Positions 17,909 through 26,919 of a stretch of 64,000 nucleotides of DNA are shown here, piece by piece (the first letter of the stretch is position 1; every line of letters starts with the position of its first letter). Origin of the DNA: Acidobacteriota bacterium (lineage in GTDB: Bacteria > Acidobacteriota > Vicinamibacteria > Vicinamibacterales > UBA8438); contig VXRJ01000035.1 in NCBI GenBank assembly GCA_009838525.1, positions 279,914 to 343,913 on the forward strand, in the 5' to 3' direction. The notes under the pieces are model-generated. The model worked only from the letters and a program-made list of their open reading frames with translations, was not told where the DNA came from and did no database searches. The position numbers and the translations under genes are program-made.

Positions 17909-20900
17909 ATGCGATTTGGTAAATCGTTCCTAGTCGGAATGGCCGTGCTGTTGCTGCCGGCCACCGGCTTCGCCCAGGGCGCGGCTCTGATTGGCGAAGT
18001 CACCGACAACACGGGCGGCGTCCTGCCGGGCGTCACCGTAGAAGCCGCCAGCCCGGTGCTGATCGAGGGGTCGCGTGTCGCGATCACTGACGGCACCGGC
18101 CGGTACAACATCATCGCCCTGTTGCCGGGCACCTACACCGTCACCATGACGCTGCCCGGCTTCTCGACGTTCGTTCAGGAGGGCATCCAGGTTCCGGCCG
18201 CGACGAACGTCACGATCAACGGCTCGCTCTCGGTCGGCGCGCTCGAAGAGACGGTGACGGTATCCGGCGAGGCGCCGATCGTCGACGTGCAGAGCGCGGC
18301 TCGGGTCGAGGTCGTTGAGCGCGAGGTTCTCGACTCGCTCCCGACGACGCGGAACACGCAGTCGATCGGCTACCTCGCGCAGGGCGTGCGCCTGACCCGG
18401 CCCGACGTCGGCGGGGCGCAGATGATGGAGCAGGTCCGCATGTCGGTCCACGGCGCCACCCCGCGCCACACGACCATGCAGGTGGACGGCATGATCGTCA
18501 ACTCGCAGATGGGCGACGGCCTGATCATGAACTACAACAACCAGGCGCTGAGCCAGGAGATGGCGATGACCACCTCCGGCAACAACGCCGAGGTTCAGGC
18601 CGGCGGCCTTCGGCTGAACATGATCCCGAAGGACGGCGGCAACCAGTTCAGCGGGACCAACTACGTCGGCTTCACGCTGAACGAGAGCTGGCAGGCGGAC
18701 AACTTCACGCAGGGGATGCAGGATCTCGGCCTGACGTCGAACCAGGGTGTCACCAACATCCACGACGTCAACCCCGCCATCGGCGGACCCATCCTGCGGG
18801 ACCGGCTGTGGTACTTCACGTCGGCCCGCGCCATCTCGGTCGACGAGCTGTTCGCCGGCGCCTTCCAGCCGACCCTGCGCACCGACGTGTCCCCCGAGGT
18901 CATCCAGGACTACTTCAAGCGCGGCGCGCGGATCACCTGCGAGGACCCGAACACCAGCACCGGGTGCGTTGGCAACCACCCGGCGATCGCGGGAGCGACC
19001 CGCGCGGTGTCGGAGCAGCACGTCCGCAGCGTTCTGGCGCGCCTGACCGCCCAGGTCTCCCAGCGCAACAAGGTGAGCGCGTACCTCGACCGGATCTTCA
19101 AGTGGAAGAAGCGCGAGTTCGACGCGAACCGTGAACCGATCCAGGCGGCGGGCTTCCGCGATCCGGGCCAGGCGAACTACCACACGTTCCAGGCGAAGTG
19201 GACGTCGACCATCAGCAGCCGCGCGCTGCTCGAGGTGGGCTACTCGCAGGTCTACGAGCGGCTGCTCATCGCCAGCCAGACGGAGGAGGCGCTCCGCGAG
19301 GTCTTCCCGGACAACATCCCGCTGCCGAACCTGCGGGCGGAGACGCCGGGCAACCTGCGGACCTGCATCCAGACTCCCTGCTACTGGGACGCCGGCTACA
19401 ACCAGACCGGGCCGTGGTACGCGAACGCGGTCATCGGCGACCGCGGCACCGGACTCCAGACCAACAACTACTGGGGCGACATCTGGATCACGCCGTCCGA
19501 CCGCTTCTATCCGAACGCGGCGTTCTCGTACGTCACCGGCTCCCACAACTTCAAGGTGGGCATGCAGTGGTCGTTCGGTAACGACGGCGACACCCGGAAC
19601 CGTCTCGGCCATATCAACATCCGGCCGTACAACGGGCTGCCGGTGCCGTGTGATCCCGACCCGTCGGTGGATTGCGAGGCACGGCACTTTGTCACGGCGC
19701 TCAACTACCCGACGAGCTGGAACACCACGGTGCGGGCGGATCGCGGCATCTACGTGCAGGACACGTGGACTGTCGACCGGCTGACCATCAACGCCGGCCT
19801 GCGCTGGGACCACTTCGAGTCGCTGATCAACACCTTCCGCACCGGCGACCTGCCGGGCGGCCGGTTCATTAATGCGCGGTCGGCCCCGGAGATCCCGGCA
19901 ACGCCGTACTGGGACGACATCACGCCCCGGCTGAGCGTCACCTACGACCTCTTCGGCGATGCGCGGACGGCGCTGAAGTTCTCGGCGAACAAGTTCATGC
20001 GGCCGTACGCGAGCGGTCACGCCGAGCGCTACTCGCCGTACCGCGAGGTGGGTGACAACCGCGCTTGGTACGACTGCGCACTGAATCCCGCGGTCCATAT
20101 GACGGGCGAGGACGGCGACCCGCGTGCGGCCTGCGCCACCGCGGCCGATCTGGGTGGCCTGCCGGCGTCTCCGGAGCACTACCTGAGCACGAACTACGAC
20201 GGCATCGCGCAGGACCACGAGATCGGCCTGCTGGGCAACAGCACCGTGTTCCGCGAGGGCGGTGTTGCCGTTCCGTCGTCCCGGCCCGCCGACGACCTGC
20301 AGCGCGAGTACAACTGGGAGTACAACGTCGGCATCCAGCACGAGCTGCTGCCGCGTGTCTCGCTGAACGTCGGCTGGTACCGTCGCGTATTCGCCGACAT
20401 CGAGGCGCGGAGCAACACCCTGCTGCAGTCGTGTAACGTCGCGACTGCACAGGCGGGCGTGCCGTGCGGAAGCTGGATCCCGTTCGCGGTGAACTTCGAC
20501 GATCCGGATGGCCACGTTGCGCGTCTCCGCGCGCTCGGGCAGGACATCACGATCCCGTCGGGCCAGTTCCTGGCGTTCGACCTCGATCCGGCCTATCGCG
20601 GGCTGGTCAACAACCTGGACGTTACCTCGGATATCAACCGCAACTACTACAACGGTTTCGAGGTGAGCATGAACGCCCGTCTGCCGAACGGCGGCAACAT
20701 CTTCGGCGGGTGGACGGCGAGCCAGCACATCCAGGACACCTGCGGCCTGATTGTGAACCCGAACGGCGTCAGCATCGAGGACCCGATCCGCGGCGCCGAC
20801 GAAGGCATCACTCGCGGCGGCCGCTGGTGCGACCAGAGCACGCTGGGGATGCCGTTCCGGCACGACTTCAAGCTGTTCGCCACCTATCCGCTGCCGTACG

Positions 20901-21247
20901 ACTTCGAAGTCAGCGGATCCATCCAGGCCTACTCGGGCGGAGAGCGGGAACTGACGTGGAGCCTGCCCGCCAGCTACTCGCCGACGGGCTCGTTCACATC
21001 GACGCCGACGGTCCAGTTGTTCCAGCCGGGCACGAACTTCCTGCCCTACTGGACGCAGGTGGACGTCTCCCTGCGGAGGCTCTTCCGGTTCAACAACATC
21101 CAGGCGTCGGTTCAGGCGGACCTCTACAACGCCCTGAACGCTGCCGTGCAGACCGACGAGAACGAGACCTACGGCGGAGCCTGGGGACGGCCGACTCGCC
21201 TGCTGCAGGGACGGATCCTGCGAACGGCGTTCCAGTTGAACTGGTAG
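17909..21247 (+). CDS. Oar-like TonB-dependent outer membrane receptor 1
   Basis: 1112 residues from ATG 17909 with GAGGAGGAAG upstream. Signal peptide ends TGFAQ. Next is a carboxypeptidase-regulatory-like domain (GEVTDNTGGVLPGVTVEAAS ... GRYNIIALLPGTYTVTMTLPG), then a plug-like region (LEETVTVSGEAPIVDVQS) and a long Tyr/Trp-rich beta barrel ending in the aromatic FQLNW typical of Bam-recognised C-termini. This is the Oar/SusC-like architecture common in Acidobacteriota. Substrate unknown. It is a tandem duplicate of the next gene, with long stretches of perfect DNA identity, and has a sigma-54 promoter plus a downstream hairpin terminator. Confidence 0.9.
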   Translation: MRFGKSFLVGMAVLLLPATGFAQGAALIGEVTDNTGGVLPGVTVEAASPVLIEGSRVAITDGTGRYNIIALLPGTYTVTMTLPGFSTFVQEGIQVPAATNVTINGSLSVGALEETVTVSGEAPIVDVQSAARVEVVEREVLDSLPTTRNTQSIGYLAQGVRLTRPDVGGAQMMEQVRMSVHGATPRHTTMQVDGMIVNSQMGDGLIMNYNNQALSQEMAMTTSGNNAEVQAGGLRLNMIPKDGGNQFSGTNYVGFTLNESWQADNFTQGMQDLGLTSNQGVTNIHDVNPAIGGPILRDRLWYFTSARAISVDELFAGAFQPTLRTDVSPEVIQDYFKRGARITCEDPNTSTGCVGNHPAIAGATRAVSEQHVRSVLARLTAQVSQRNKVSAYLDRIFKWKKREFDANREPIQAAGFRDPGQANYHTFQAKWTSTISSRALLEVGYSQVYERLLIASQTEEALREVFPDNIPLPNLRAETPGNLRTCIQTPCYWDAGYNQTGPWYANAVIGDRGTGLQTNNYWGDIWITPSDRFYPNAAFSYVTGSHNFKVGMQWSFGNDGDTRNRLGHINIRPYNGLPVPCDPDPSVDCEARHFVTALNYPTSWNTTVRADRGIYVQDTWTVDRLTINAGLRWDHFESLINTFRTGDLPGGRFINARSAPEIPATPYWDDITPRLSVTYDLFGDARTALKFSANKFMRPYASGHAERYSPYREVGDNRAWYDCALNPAVHMTGEDGDPRAACATAADLGGLPASPEHYLSTNYDGIAQDHEIGLLGNSTVFREGGVAVPSSRPADDLQREYNWEYNVGIQHELLPRVSLNVGWYRRVFADIEARSNTLLQSCNVATAQAGVPCGSWIPFAVNFDDPDGHVARLRALGQDITIPSGQFLAFDLDPAYRGLVNNLDVTSDINRNYYNGFEVSMNARLPNGGNIFGGWTASQHIQDTCGLIVNPNGVSIEDPIRGADEGITRGGRWCDQSTLGMPFRHDFKLFATYPLPYDFEVSGSIQAYSGGERELTWSLPASYSPTGSFTSTPTVQLFQPGTNFLPYWTQVDVSLRRLFRFNNIQASVQADLYNALNAAVQTDENETYGGAWGRPTRLLQGRILRTAFQLNW

Positions 21248-21303
21248 TCCGTCCTTCCGTCCGCGGCTGACGCGCCTGCCGGGGCGCACGGTCGCTTCTC
21301 TCG

Positions 21304-21340
21304 GGCCGGTGGGGGAGCCTTCCCCCACCGGCCTTTTTTT
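21304..21340 (+). terminator. Rho-independent terminator after TonB receptor 1
   Basis: A 12-bp perfect stem, GGCCGGTGGGGG pairing with CCCCCACCGGCC, with a 6-base loop, followed by seven T residues (21334-21340). It lies about 60 bases after the stop codon. Confidence 0.9.
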
Positions 21341-21367
21341 GTCCCTGAGAGGTCCGGCGGCCGGAGA

Positions 21368-21383
21368 ATCCAACCTGACGGAT
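21368..21383 (+). promoter_or_regulatory. Candidate enhancer (UAS) for sigma-54 promoter, copy 2
   Basis: ATCC-N8-GGAT inverted repeat in GAGAATCCAACCTGACGGAT, 131-146 bases upstream of the -24 element at 21514. It matches the block at 17677-17698 with two differences. Confidence 0.5.
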
Positions 21384-21512
21384 CAAGGCGCCCAAGGAAT
21401 TGAACGTCGCCTGCCCCTGAGAACGCACGCTCATGCAGGGTCTCCGTGAGCATGCGACCAAACGCCCAATAAAACCGGCCTCTCTACCTCTTCGCCGCAA
21501 AGACTTGGCAAC

Positions 21513-21528
21513 TGGCACGAATGTTGCT
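21513..21528 (+). promoter_or_regulatory. Sigma-54 (-24/-12) promoter of TonB receptor 2
   Basis: CTGGCACG-AATG-TTGCT matches the sigma-54 consensus, with GG at 21514-21515 and GC at 21526-21527. Predicted start about 21539, giving a 59-base leader to the ATG at 21598. Confidence 0.75.
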
Positions 21529-21597
21529 AGGGTATTGCGCCGCGCATGCATTTAGATGGCATAACGCTCTCTTTTGGCGTGCGGACGAGGAGGAAGA

Positions 21598-24500
21598 ATG
21601 CGATTTGGTAAATCGTTCCTTGTCGGAATGGCCGTGCTGTTGCTAGTGCCGGCCACCGGCTTCGCTCAGGGCGCGGCTCTGATTGGCGAAGTCACCGACA
21701 ACACGGGCGGCGTCCTGCCGGGCGTCACCGTAGAAGCCGCCAGCCCGGTGCTGATCGAGGGGTCGCGTGTCGCGATCACTGACGGCACCGGCCGGTACAA
21801 CATCATCGCCCTGTTGCCGGGCACCTACACCGTCACCATGACGCTGCCCGGCTTCTCGACGTTCGTTCAGGAGGGCATCCAGGTTCCGGCCGCGACGAAC
21901 GTCACGATCAACGGCTCGCTCTCGGTCGGCGCGCTCGAAGAGACGGTGACGGTATCCGGCGAGGCGCCGATCGTCGACGTGCAGAGCGCGGCTCGGGTCG
22001 AGGTCGTTGAGCGCGAGGTTCTCGACTCGCTCCCGACGACGCGGAACACGCAGTCGATCGGCTACCTCGCGCAGGGCGTGCGCCTGACCCGGCCCGACGT
22101 CGGCGGGGCGCAGATGATGGAGCAGGTCCGCATGTCGGTCCACGGCGCCACCCCGCGCCACACGACCATGCAGGTGGACGGCATGATCGTCAACTCGCAG
22201 ATGGGCGACGGCCTGATCATGAACTACAACAACCAGGCGCTGAGCCAGGAGATGGCGATGACCACCTCCGGCAACAACGCCGAGGTTCAGGCCGGCGGCC
22301 TTCGGCTGAACATGATCCCGAAGGACGGCGGCAACCAGTTCAGCGGGACCAACTACGTCGGCTTCACGCTGAACGAGAGTTGGCAGGCCGACAACTTCAC
22401 GCAGGGCATGCGGGATCTCGGCCTGACGTCGAACCAGGGCATCACCAACATCCACGACGTCAACCCCGCCATCGGCGGACCGATCCTGCAGGACCGGCTG
22501 TGGTACTTCACGTCGGCCCGCGCCATCTCGGTCGATGAGCTCTTTGCCGGGGCCTTCCAGCCGACCCTGCGCACCGACGTGTCGCCCGAGGTCATCCAGG
22601 ACTACTTCAAGCGCGGCGCCAGGATCACCTGCGAGGACCCGAACACGAGCACCGGGTGCGTCGGCAACCACGAGGCGATCGCGGGAGCGGAACGCGCCGT
22701 AGCGGAACAGCACGTCCGCAGTGTTCTGGCGCGCCTGACGGCCCAGGTTTCCCAGCGCAACAAGGTGAGCGCGTACCTCGACCGGATCTTCAAGTGGAAG
22801 AAGCGCGAGTTCTCGGCCACCCGCGAGCCGATCCAGGCGGCGGGCTTCCGCGATCCGGGCCAGGCCAACTACCACACGTTCCAGGCGAAGTGGACTTCCA
22901 CCATCAGCAGCCGCGCGCTGCTCGAGGTGGGCTATTCGCAGGTCTACGAGCGGCTGCTCATTGCTTCCCAGACGGAGGAGGCGCTGCGCGAGGTCTTCCC
23001 GGCCAACATCCCGCTGCCGAATCTGCGGGCGGAGACGCCGGGCAACCTGCGGACCTGCATCGCGACCCCGTGCTACTGGGACGCCGGCTACATGCAGACC
23101 GGAGACTGGTACCGGAACGCGGTCATCGGCGACCTCGGCACCGGGCTCCAGACCAACAACTACTGGGGCGACATCTGGATCACGCCGTCCGACCGTTTCT
23201 ATCCGAACGCGGCGTTCTCGTACGTCACCGGTTCCCACAACTTCAAGGTGGGTATGCAGTGGTCGTTCGGTAACGACGGCGATACCCGTAACCGCTTGGG
23301 CCATATCAACATGCGGCCGTACAACGGGCTGCCGCAGCCGTGCGACCCGGACCCGATGATGCCGTGCGAGGATCGCCACGGAGTCGACGCGCTCAACTAC
23401 CCGACGAGCTGGAACACGACGGTGCGGGCGGATCGCGGGATCTACGTGCAGGACACCTGGACGCTCGATCGACTGACGATCAACGCCGGCCTGCGCTGGG
23501 ACCACTTCGAGTCGCTGATCAACACCTTCCGCACCGGCGACCTGCCGGGCGGCCGGTTCATTAATGCGCGGTCGGCCCCGGAGATCCCGGCAACGCCGTA
23601 CTGGGACGACATCACGCCCCGGCTGAGCGTCACCTACGACCTCTTCGGCGATGCGCGGACGGCGCTGAAGTTCTCGGCGAACAAGTTCATGCGGCCGTAC
23701 GCGAGCGGTCACGCCGAGCGCTACTCGCCGTACCGCGAGGTGGGTGACAACCGCGCTTGGTACGACTGCGCACTGAATCCCGCGGTCCATATGACGGGCG
23801 AGGACGGCGACCCGCGTGCGGCCTGCGCCACCGCGGCCGATCTGGGTGGCCTGCCGGCGTCTCCGGAGCACTACCTGAGCACGAACTACGACGGCATCGC
23901 GCAGGACCACGAGATCGGCCTGCTGGGCAACAGCACCGTGTTCAGGCCGGGTGGCGTCGCGGTTCCGGCTTCCCGGCCCGCCGACGACCTGCAGCGTGAG
24001 TACAACTGGGAGTACAACGTCGGCGTCCAGCACGAGCTGCTGCCGCGGGTTTCGCTGAACATCGGCTGGTACCGCCGTGTCTTCGGCGACATCGAGGCGC
24101 GGAGCAACACCCTGCTGCAGTCGTGTATCTATGCGGACGCGCGGGCCGGCGTGCCGTGCGGAAGCTGGATCCCGTTCGCGGTGAACTTCGACGATCCGGG
24201 TGGCCACGTGGCGCGTCTCCGCGCGCTAGGGCAGGACATCACGATCCCGTCGGGCGAGTTCCTGGCGTTCGACCTCGATCCGGCCTACCGGGGACTGGTC
24301 AACAACCTGGACGTCACCTCGGACATCAACCGCAACTACTACAACGGGTTCGAGGTGAGCATGAACGCCCGCCTGCCGAACGGCGGCAACATCTTCGGCG
24401 GGTGGACGGCGAGCCAGCACATCCAGGACACCTGCGGCCTGATCGTCGATCCGAACGGCGTCAGCATCGAGGACCCGATCCGCGGCTCGGATGAGGGCAT

Positions 24501-24939
24501 CCGCCGCGGCGGACGCTGGTGCGACCAGAGCTCGCTGGGGATGCCGTTCCGGCATGACTTCAAGCTGTTCGCGACGTATCCGTTGCCGTACGACTTCGAA
24601 GTCAGCGGATCCATCCAGGCCTACTCGGGCGGCGAGCGGGAGCTGACCTGGTCGGTGCCGAGCAGCTACTTCCCGGGCGGCACGCGGACGCGGGGCGCCA
24701 CGGTGCAGTTGTTCCAGCCGGGCACGAACTTCCTGCCCTACTGGACGCAGGTGGACGTCTCCCTGCGGAGGCTCTTCCGGTTCAACAACATCCAGGCGTC
24801 GGTTCAGGCGGACCTCTACAACGCGCTGAACGCTGCCGTGCAGACCGACGAGACCGAGTCGTACGGCGGAGCCTGGGGACGGCCGACTCGCCTGCTGCAG
24901 GGCCGGATCCTGCGGACGGCGTTCCAGTTGAACTGGTAG
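21598..24939 (+). CDS. Oar-like TonB-dependent outer membrane receptor 2
   Basis: 1113 residues from ATG 21598 with AGGAGGAAG upstream. Domain order is as in receptor 1: signal peptide, regulatory-like beta sandwich, plug and barrel ending FQLNW. The N-terminal 240 residues are nearly identical to receptor 1. Differences cluster in presumed extracellular loops, for example the segments around residues 490-520, 575-600 and just before the last 80 residues. Loop-focused divergence in an otherwise conserved barrel suggests the two copies may take up related but different ligands. Own sigma-54 promoter and terminator. Confidence 0.9.
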   Translation: MRFGKSFLVGMAVLLLVPATGFAQGAALIGEVTDNTGGVLPGVTVEAASPVLIEGSRVAITDGTGRYNIIALLPGTYTVTMTLPGFSTFVQEGIQVPAATNVTINGSLSVGALEETVTVSGEAPIVDVQSAARVEVVEREVLDSLPTTRNTQSIGYLAQGVRLTRPDVGGAQMMEQVRMSVHGATPRHTTMQVDGMIVNSQMGDGLIMNYNNQALSQEMAMTTSGNNAEVQAGGLRLNMIPKDGGNQFSGTNYVGFTLNESWQADNFTQGMRDLGLTSNQGITNIHDVNPAIGGPILQDRLWYFTSARAISVDELFAGAFQPTLRTDVSPEVIQDYFKRGARITCEDPNTSTGCVGNHEAIAGAERAVAEQHVRSVLARLTAQVSQRNKVSAYLDRIFKWKKREFSATREPIQAAGFRDPGQANYHTFQAKWTSTISSRALLEVGYSQVYERLLIASQTEEALREVFPANIPLPNLRAETPGNLRTCIATPCYWDAGYMQTGDWYRNAVIGDLGTGLQTNNYWGDIWITPSDRFYPNAAFSYVTGSHNFKVGMQWSFGNDGDTRNRLGHINMRPYNGLPQPCDPDPMMPCEDRHGVDALNYPTSWNTTVRADRGIYVQDTWTLDRLTINAGLRWDHFESLINTFRTGDLPGGRFINARSAPEIPATPYWDDITPRLSVTYDLFGDARTALKFSANKFMRPYASGHAERYSPYREVGDNRAWYDCALNPAVHMTGEDGDPRAACATAADLGGLPASPEHYLSTNYDGIAQDHEIGLLGNSTVFRPGGVAVPASRPADDLQREYNWEYNVGVQHELLPRVSLNIGWYRRVFGDIEARSNTLLQSCIYADARAGVPCGSWIPFAVNFDDPGGHVARLRALGQDITIPSGEFLAFDLDPAYRGLVNNLDVTSDINRNYYNGFEVSMNARLPNGGNIFGGWTASQHIQDTCGLIVDPNGVSIEDPIRGSDEGIRRGGRWCDQSSLGMPFRHDFKLFATYPLPYDFEVSGSIQAYSGGERELTWSVPSSYFPGGTRTRGATVQLFQPGTNFLPYWTQVDVSLRRLFRFNNIQASVQADLYNALNAAVQTDETESYGGAWGRPTRLLQGRILRTAFQLNW

Positions 24940-24995
24940 TCCGTCCTTCCGTCCGCGGCTGACGCGTCCGCCGGGGCGCACAGCCGCTTCTCTCG

Positions 24996-25033
24996 GGCCG
25001 GTGGGGGAGCTTCCCCCACCGGCCCTCTTTTTT
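24996..25033 (+). terminator. Rho-independent terminator after TonB receptor 2
   Basis: Stem GGCCGGTGGGGG / CCCCCACCGGCC with a 5-base loop, then CTCTTTTTTT. Same stem as the terminator of receptor 1. Confidence 0.88.
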
Positions 25034-25116
25034 GTGCGGTCAGCAGGTTCGCCTCCTGCGCGGCGGGACGCGCTATGATGATTGTTGCGGTCATCGGCGC
25101 TAGATGGGACAGACCC

Positions 25117-25674
25117 ATGGACACTGCGCACCCAGCCCTGAAGTTCACCTACGAGGACTACCGCACGGCGCCTCCGGACAAGCGCTACGAGTTACTCGAC
25201 GGAGATCTACTGTTGACGCCGGCCCCGAGTCTGAAGCACCAGGAAATCCAGGTTCGCCTGGGAAGGAGACTGGCTCAGTTCATCGAGGAACGGGCGCTCG
25301 GGAAGTTCTACTTCGCCCCCTGCGACGTAGTGCTTTCCGACACCGACGTCGTACAACCGGACCTGCTGTTCGTGTCACGGGAACGCGACCATCTGTTGAG
25401 GAATGGCGACAACGTCCGCGGCGCACCCGATCTGGTCGTGGAGATCCTGTCTCCCGCGACCGCCGACCGGGACCGTGGCTACAAGCGGACGCTCTACGCG
25501 ACGCACGGCGTCACGGAGTGCTGGCTGATCGATCCGGCCACTGAGACCGTGTGGATTCATCGGCTGAAGGAGGGCGCACTGGAGATCGCTCACACGTTCG
25601 GCCGGGGACAGCTACTACGCTCTCCACTGCTTGCCGGCTTCGAGGTCGACCTGCACGACATCTTCTCGTCCTGA
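25117..25674 (+). CDS. Uma2-family (DUF820) putative restriction-fold endonuclease
   Basis: 185 residues from ATG 25117. Uma2 landmarks are in order: TYEDYRTAPPDKRYELLDGD, LKHQEIQVRLGRRL, the PD residues in VVQPDLLFVSRER, then GAPDLVVEILSPATADRDRG and YKRTLYATHGVTECWLIDP. The Asp, Glu and Lys positions are consistent with a PD-(D/E)xK nuclease core. Members are numerous in Cyanobacteria and some Acidobacteria, with unknown biological role. Stands alone downstream of the receptor terminator. An earlier in-frame ATG at 25075 is less likely. Confidence 0.82.
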   Translation: MDTAHPALKFTYEDYRTAPPDKRYELLDGDLLLTPAPSLKHQEIQVRLGRRLAQFIEERALGKFYFAPCDVVLSDTDVVQPDLLFVSRERDHLLRNGDNVRGAPDLVVEILSPATADRDRGYKRTLYATHGVTECWLIDPATETVWIHRLKEGALEIAHTFGRGQLLRSPLLAGFEVDLHDIFSS

Positions 25675-25756
25675 ACGGAGCGCGGGAAACGGACGCGTCG
25701 GCAGCCTGCCATCCGCGCTCTCGTCAGGCCAGACGAACAGTGATGTTTGTCGCCCG

Positions 25757-26335
25757 CTATTCAATCTCGAACGGCATGCGCAGGCCGACGCCTCCACCGA
25801 CGTCCAGTTCGTAGGACCCGCGTTCCCAGTCGCCGGTGCGGGCGGCGAAGAAGAGGTTGCCCTGCATGCATCGGTACTGGGACACGTCCGCGAGCGAGCG
25901 GCGGAGGCCCCGGTCTACGAAAAAATCCAGCTTGAGAGCGCAATTGCCTGGAGATCGGCGGTCGCCGCCCTGCATCTGAAGCTGCAACGGCAGCAGGCTG
26001 CTCCGTTGCTGAAGATAGGTCTCTTGCGAGATCAGCGGAGTCCGTGACCCGTCGGGATGCACGACGTGAACCTCGTCCCGACCGAACGTCATCGCTTCCC
26101 CCACCTTGCCCTGGACTGCGAAGTCAAGGGCCAACCACTTCGGATCGTGATCGCGAGGATAGTAGTAGTGGACCACCCAGGCCGTCAGATGGCAGTCCTC
26201 GTATCCCGCCACGCCGCGGTTGATTCGAAACGACTTGCCGGGTTCGGAACAGTCGTGGGCGGCGGCCGGGGCAACGGACACGCCGGCGGCGAGCGAGACA
26301 ACCGCAATCACCGCCGGCCGGCGGGCACGCTGCAT
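25757..26335 (-). CDS. Secreted protein of unknown function
   Basis: 192 residues from ATG 26335, chosen because the signal peptide (MQRARRPAVIAVVSLAAG, cleavage near APAAAHD) starts there. The mature part is Cys-containing (HDCSE, GYEDCHL, GNCALKL, YRCMQG), so four Cys could form two disulfides. It ends in a Gly-rich strand (ELDVGGGVGLRMPFEIE). No family recognised. A TACCAT box lies 6 bases before the ATG. Divergent from the MNT gene at 26422. Confidence 0.6.
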   Translation of the reverse strand: MQRARRPAVIAVVSLAAGVSVAPAAAHDCSEPGKSFRINRGVAGYEDCHLTAWVVHYYYPRDHDPKWLALDFAVQGKVGEAMTFGRDEVHVVHPDGSRTPLISQETYLQQRSSLLPLQLQMQGGDRRSPGNCALKLDFFVDRGLRRSLADVSQYRCMQGNLFFAARTGDWERGSYELDVGGGVGLRMPFEIE

Positions 26336-26341
26336 ATCCTT

Positions 26342-26347
26342 ATGGTA
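26342..26347 (-). promoter_or_regulatory. Candidate -10 box (TACCAT) 6 bases before ATG
   Basis: On the minus strand TACCAT is followed by AAGGAT and then the ATG at 26335. Spacing suits a leaderless transcript, although AAGGAT could also be a very close ribosome site. Confidence 0.35.
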
Positions 26348-26407
26348 GTTACGCCAGCGTCGGAACACCAGACCGCGACCCCGAACCGGGGGTAAGGGGC
26401 ACGCATC

Positions 26408-26413
26408 TATAAT
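26408..26413 (+). promoter_or_regulatory. Consensus -10 box (TATAAT) 8 bases before ATG of MNT 2
   Basis: A perfect TATAAT ends 8 bases before the ATG at 26422 with no ribosome site between. This predicts a leaderless or nearly leaderless mRNA for the second MNT/HEPN module. No -35 match is obvious. Confidence 0.5.
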
Positions 26414-26421
26414 GGCTCGTC

Positions 26422-26919
26422 ATGCATGCCGCGTACGACCCCCTGCTCGTGGATATCGCCGATGCATGCCGTCGCCACTACGGAAACCGCCTTCTCTCCC
26501 TCGCCGTCTACGGCTCCGTCGGCCGCGGCACTCCCCGGCCCGACTCCGACATCGACCTGCTGCTGGTCGCGACCCGTCTCCCGGACGGTCCGGTCGCCCG
26601 CAACGACGAGTTCCGCGCGGTTCGGACCGCCCTTGCGCCGCGGCTGGCGGCCGTCGGCGCCGCTGGCCTGCAGCCGGAACTGGCGCCGATCTTCAAAACC
26701 GGCGCAGAGCTCAAGCGAGGGTCGCCGCTGCTGCTCGACATGACCGAGGATGCCCGGATACTGCATGATCCGGACGGATTCCTGCGAGACGTGCTCGACC
26801 ACCTCCGCCGCCGGCTCGGAGAACTGGGGTCAAAGCGCATCTGGCGGGGCGACTTCTGGTACTGGGATCTCAAGCCGGACTATCGGCCGGGCGAGATCTT
26901 CGAGCTGTTCCCGTCATGA
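26422..26919 (+). CDS. Minimal nucleotidyltransferase (MNT) of module 2
   Basis: 165 residues. The motif GSVGRGTPRPDSDID (residues 31-45) is the GSx10DxD signature. Closely related to the MNT at 13320: shared [14 protein letters not shown]-type and [10 protein letters not shown] segments, with an ELFP C-terminus. Its stop overlaps the HEPN start (ATGA at 26916-26919). Probable antitoxin/modifying enzyme acting on the HEPN partner, by analogy with MntA-HepT. Confidence 0.85.
   Translation: MHAAYDPLLVDIADACRRHYGNRLLSLAVYGSVGRGTPRPDSDIDLLLVATRLPDGPVARNDEFRAVRTALAPRLAAVGAAGLQPELAPIFKTGAELKRGSPLLLDMTEDARILHDPDGFLRDVLDHLRRRLGELGSKRIWRGDFWYWDLKPDYRPGEIFELFPS

Larger units (their letters stand above)
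17889..21340 (+). repeat. Tandem duplication unit 1 (receptor gene plus terminator)
   Basis: From just before the ribosome site to the terminator this unit pairs with 21577-25033. Two internal blocks look perfectly identical between copies: 17975-18687 with 21667-22379 (713 bases) and 19787-20251 with 23479-23943 (465 bases). Segments between and after these carry many differences. The mosaic suggests gene conversion after duplication. Confidence 0.8.
21577..25033 (+). repeat. Tandem duplication unit 2
   Basis: Partner of the unit at 17889-21340. Homology starts at the shared GGCGTGCGGACGAGGAGGAA leader, covers the whole gene and continues through the terminator hairpin, whose stem is identical. 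Confidence 0.8.

Noticed and set aside
17930-21373. Very long minus-strand open frame opposite TonB receptor 1 (similar ones opposite receptors 2 and 3)
   Set aside because: Translation is Arg/Val/Asp-rich low-complexity typical of the antisense of high-GC genes; no start signal or domain, and the sense frames are clear receptors.
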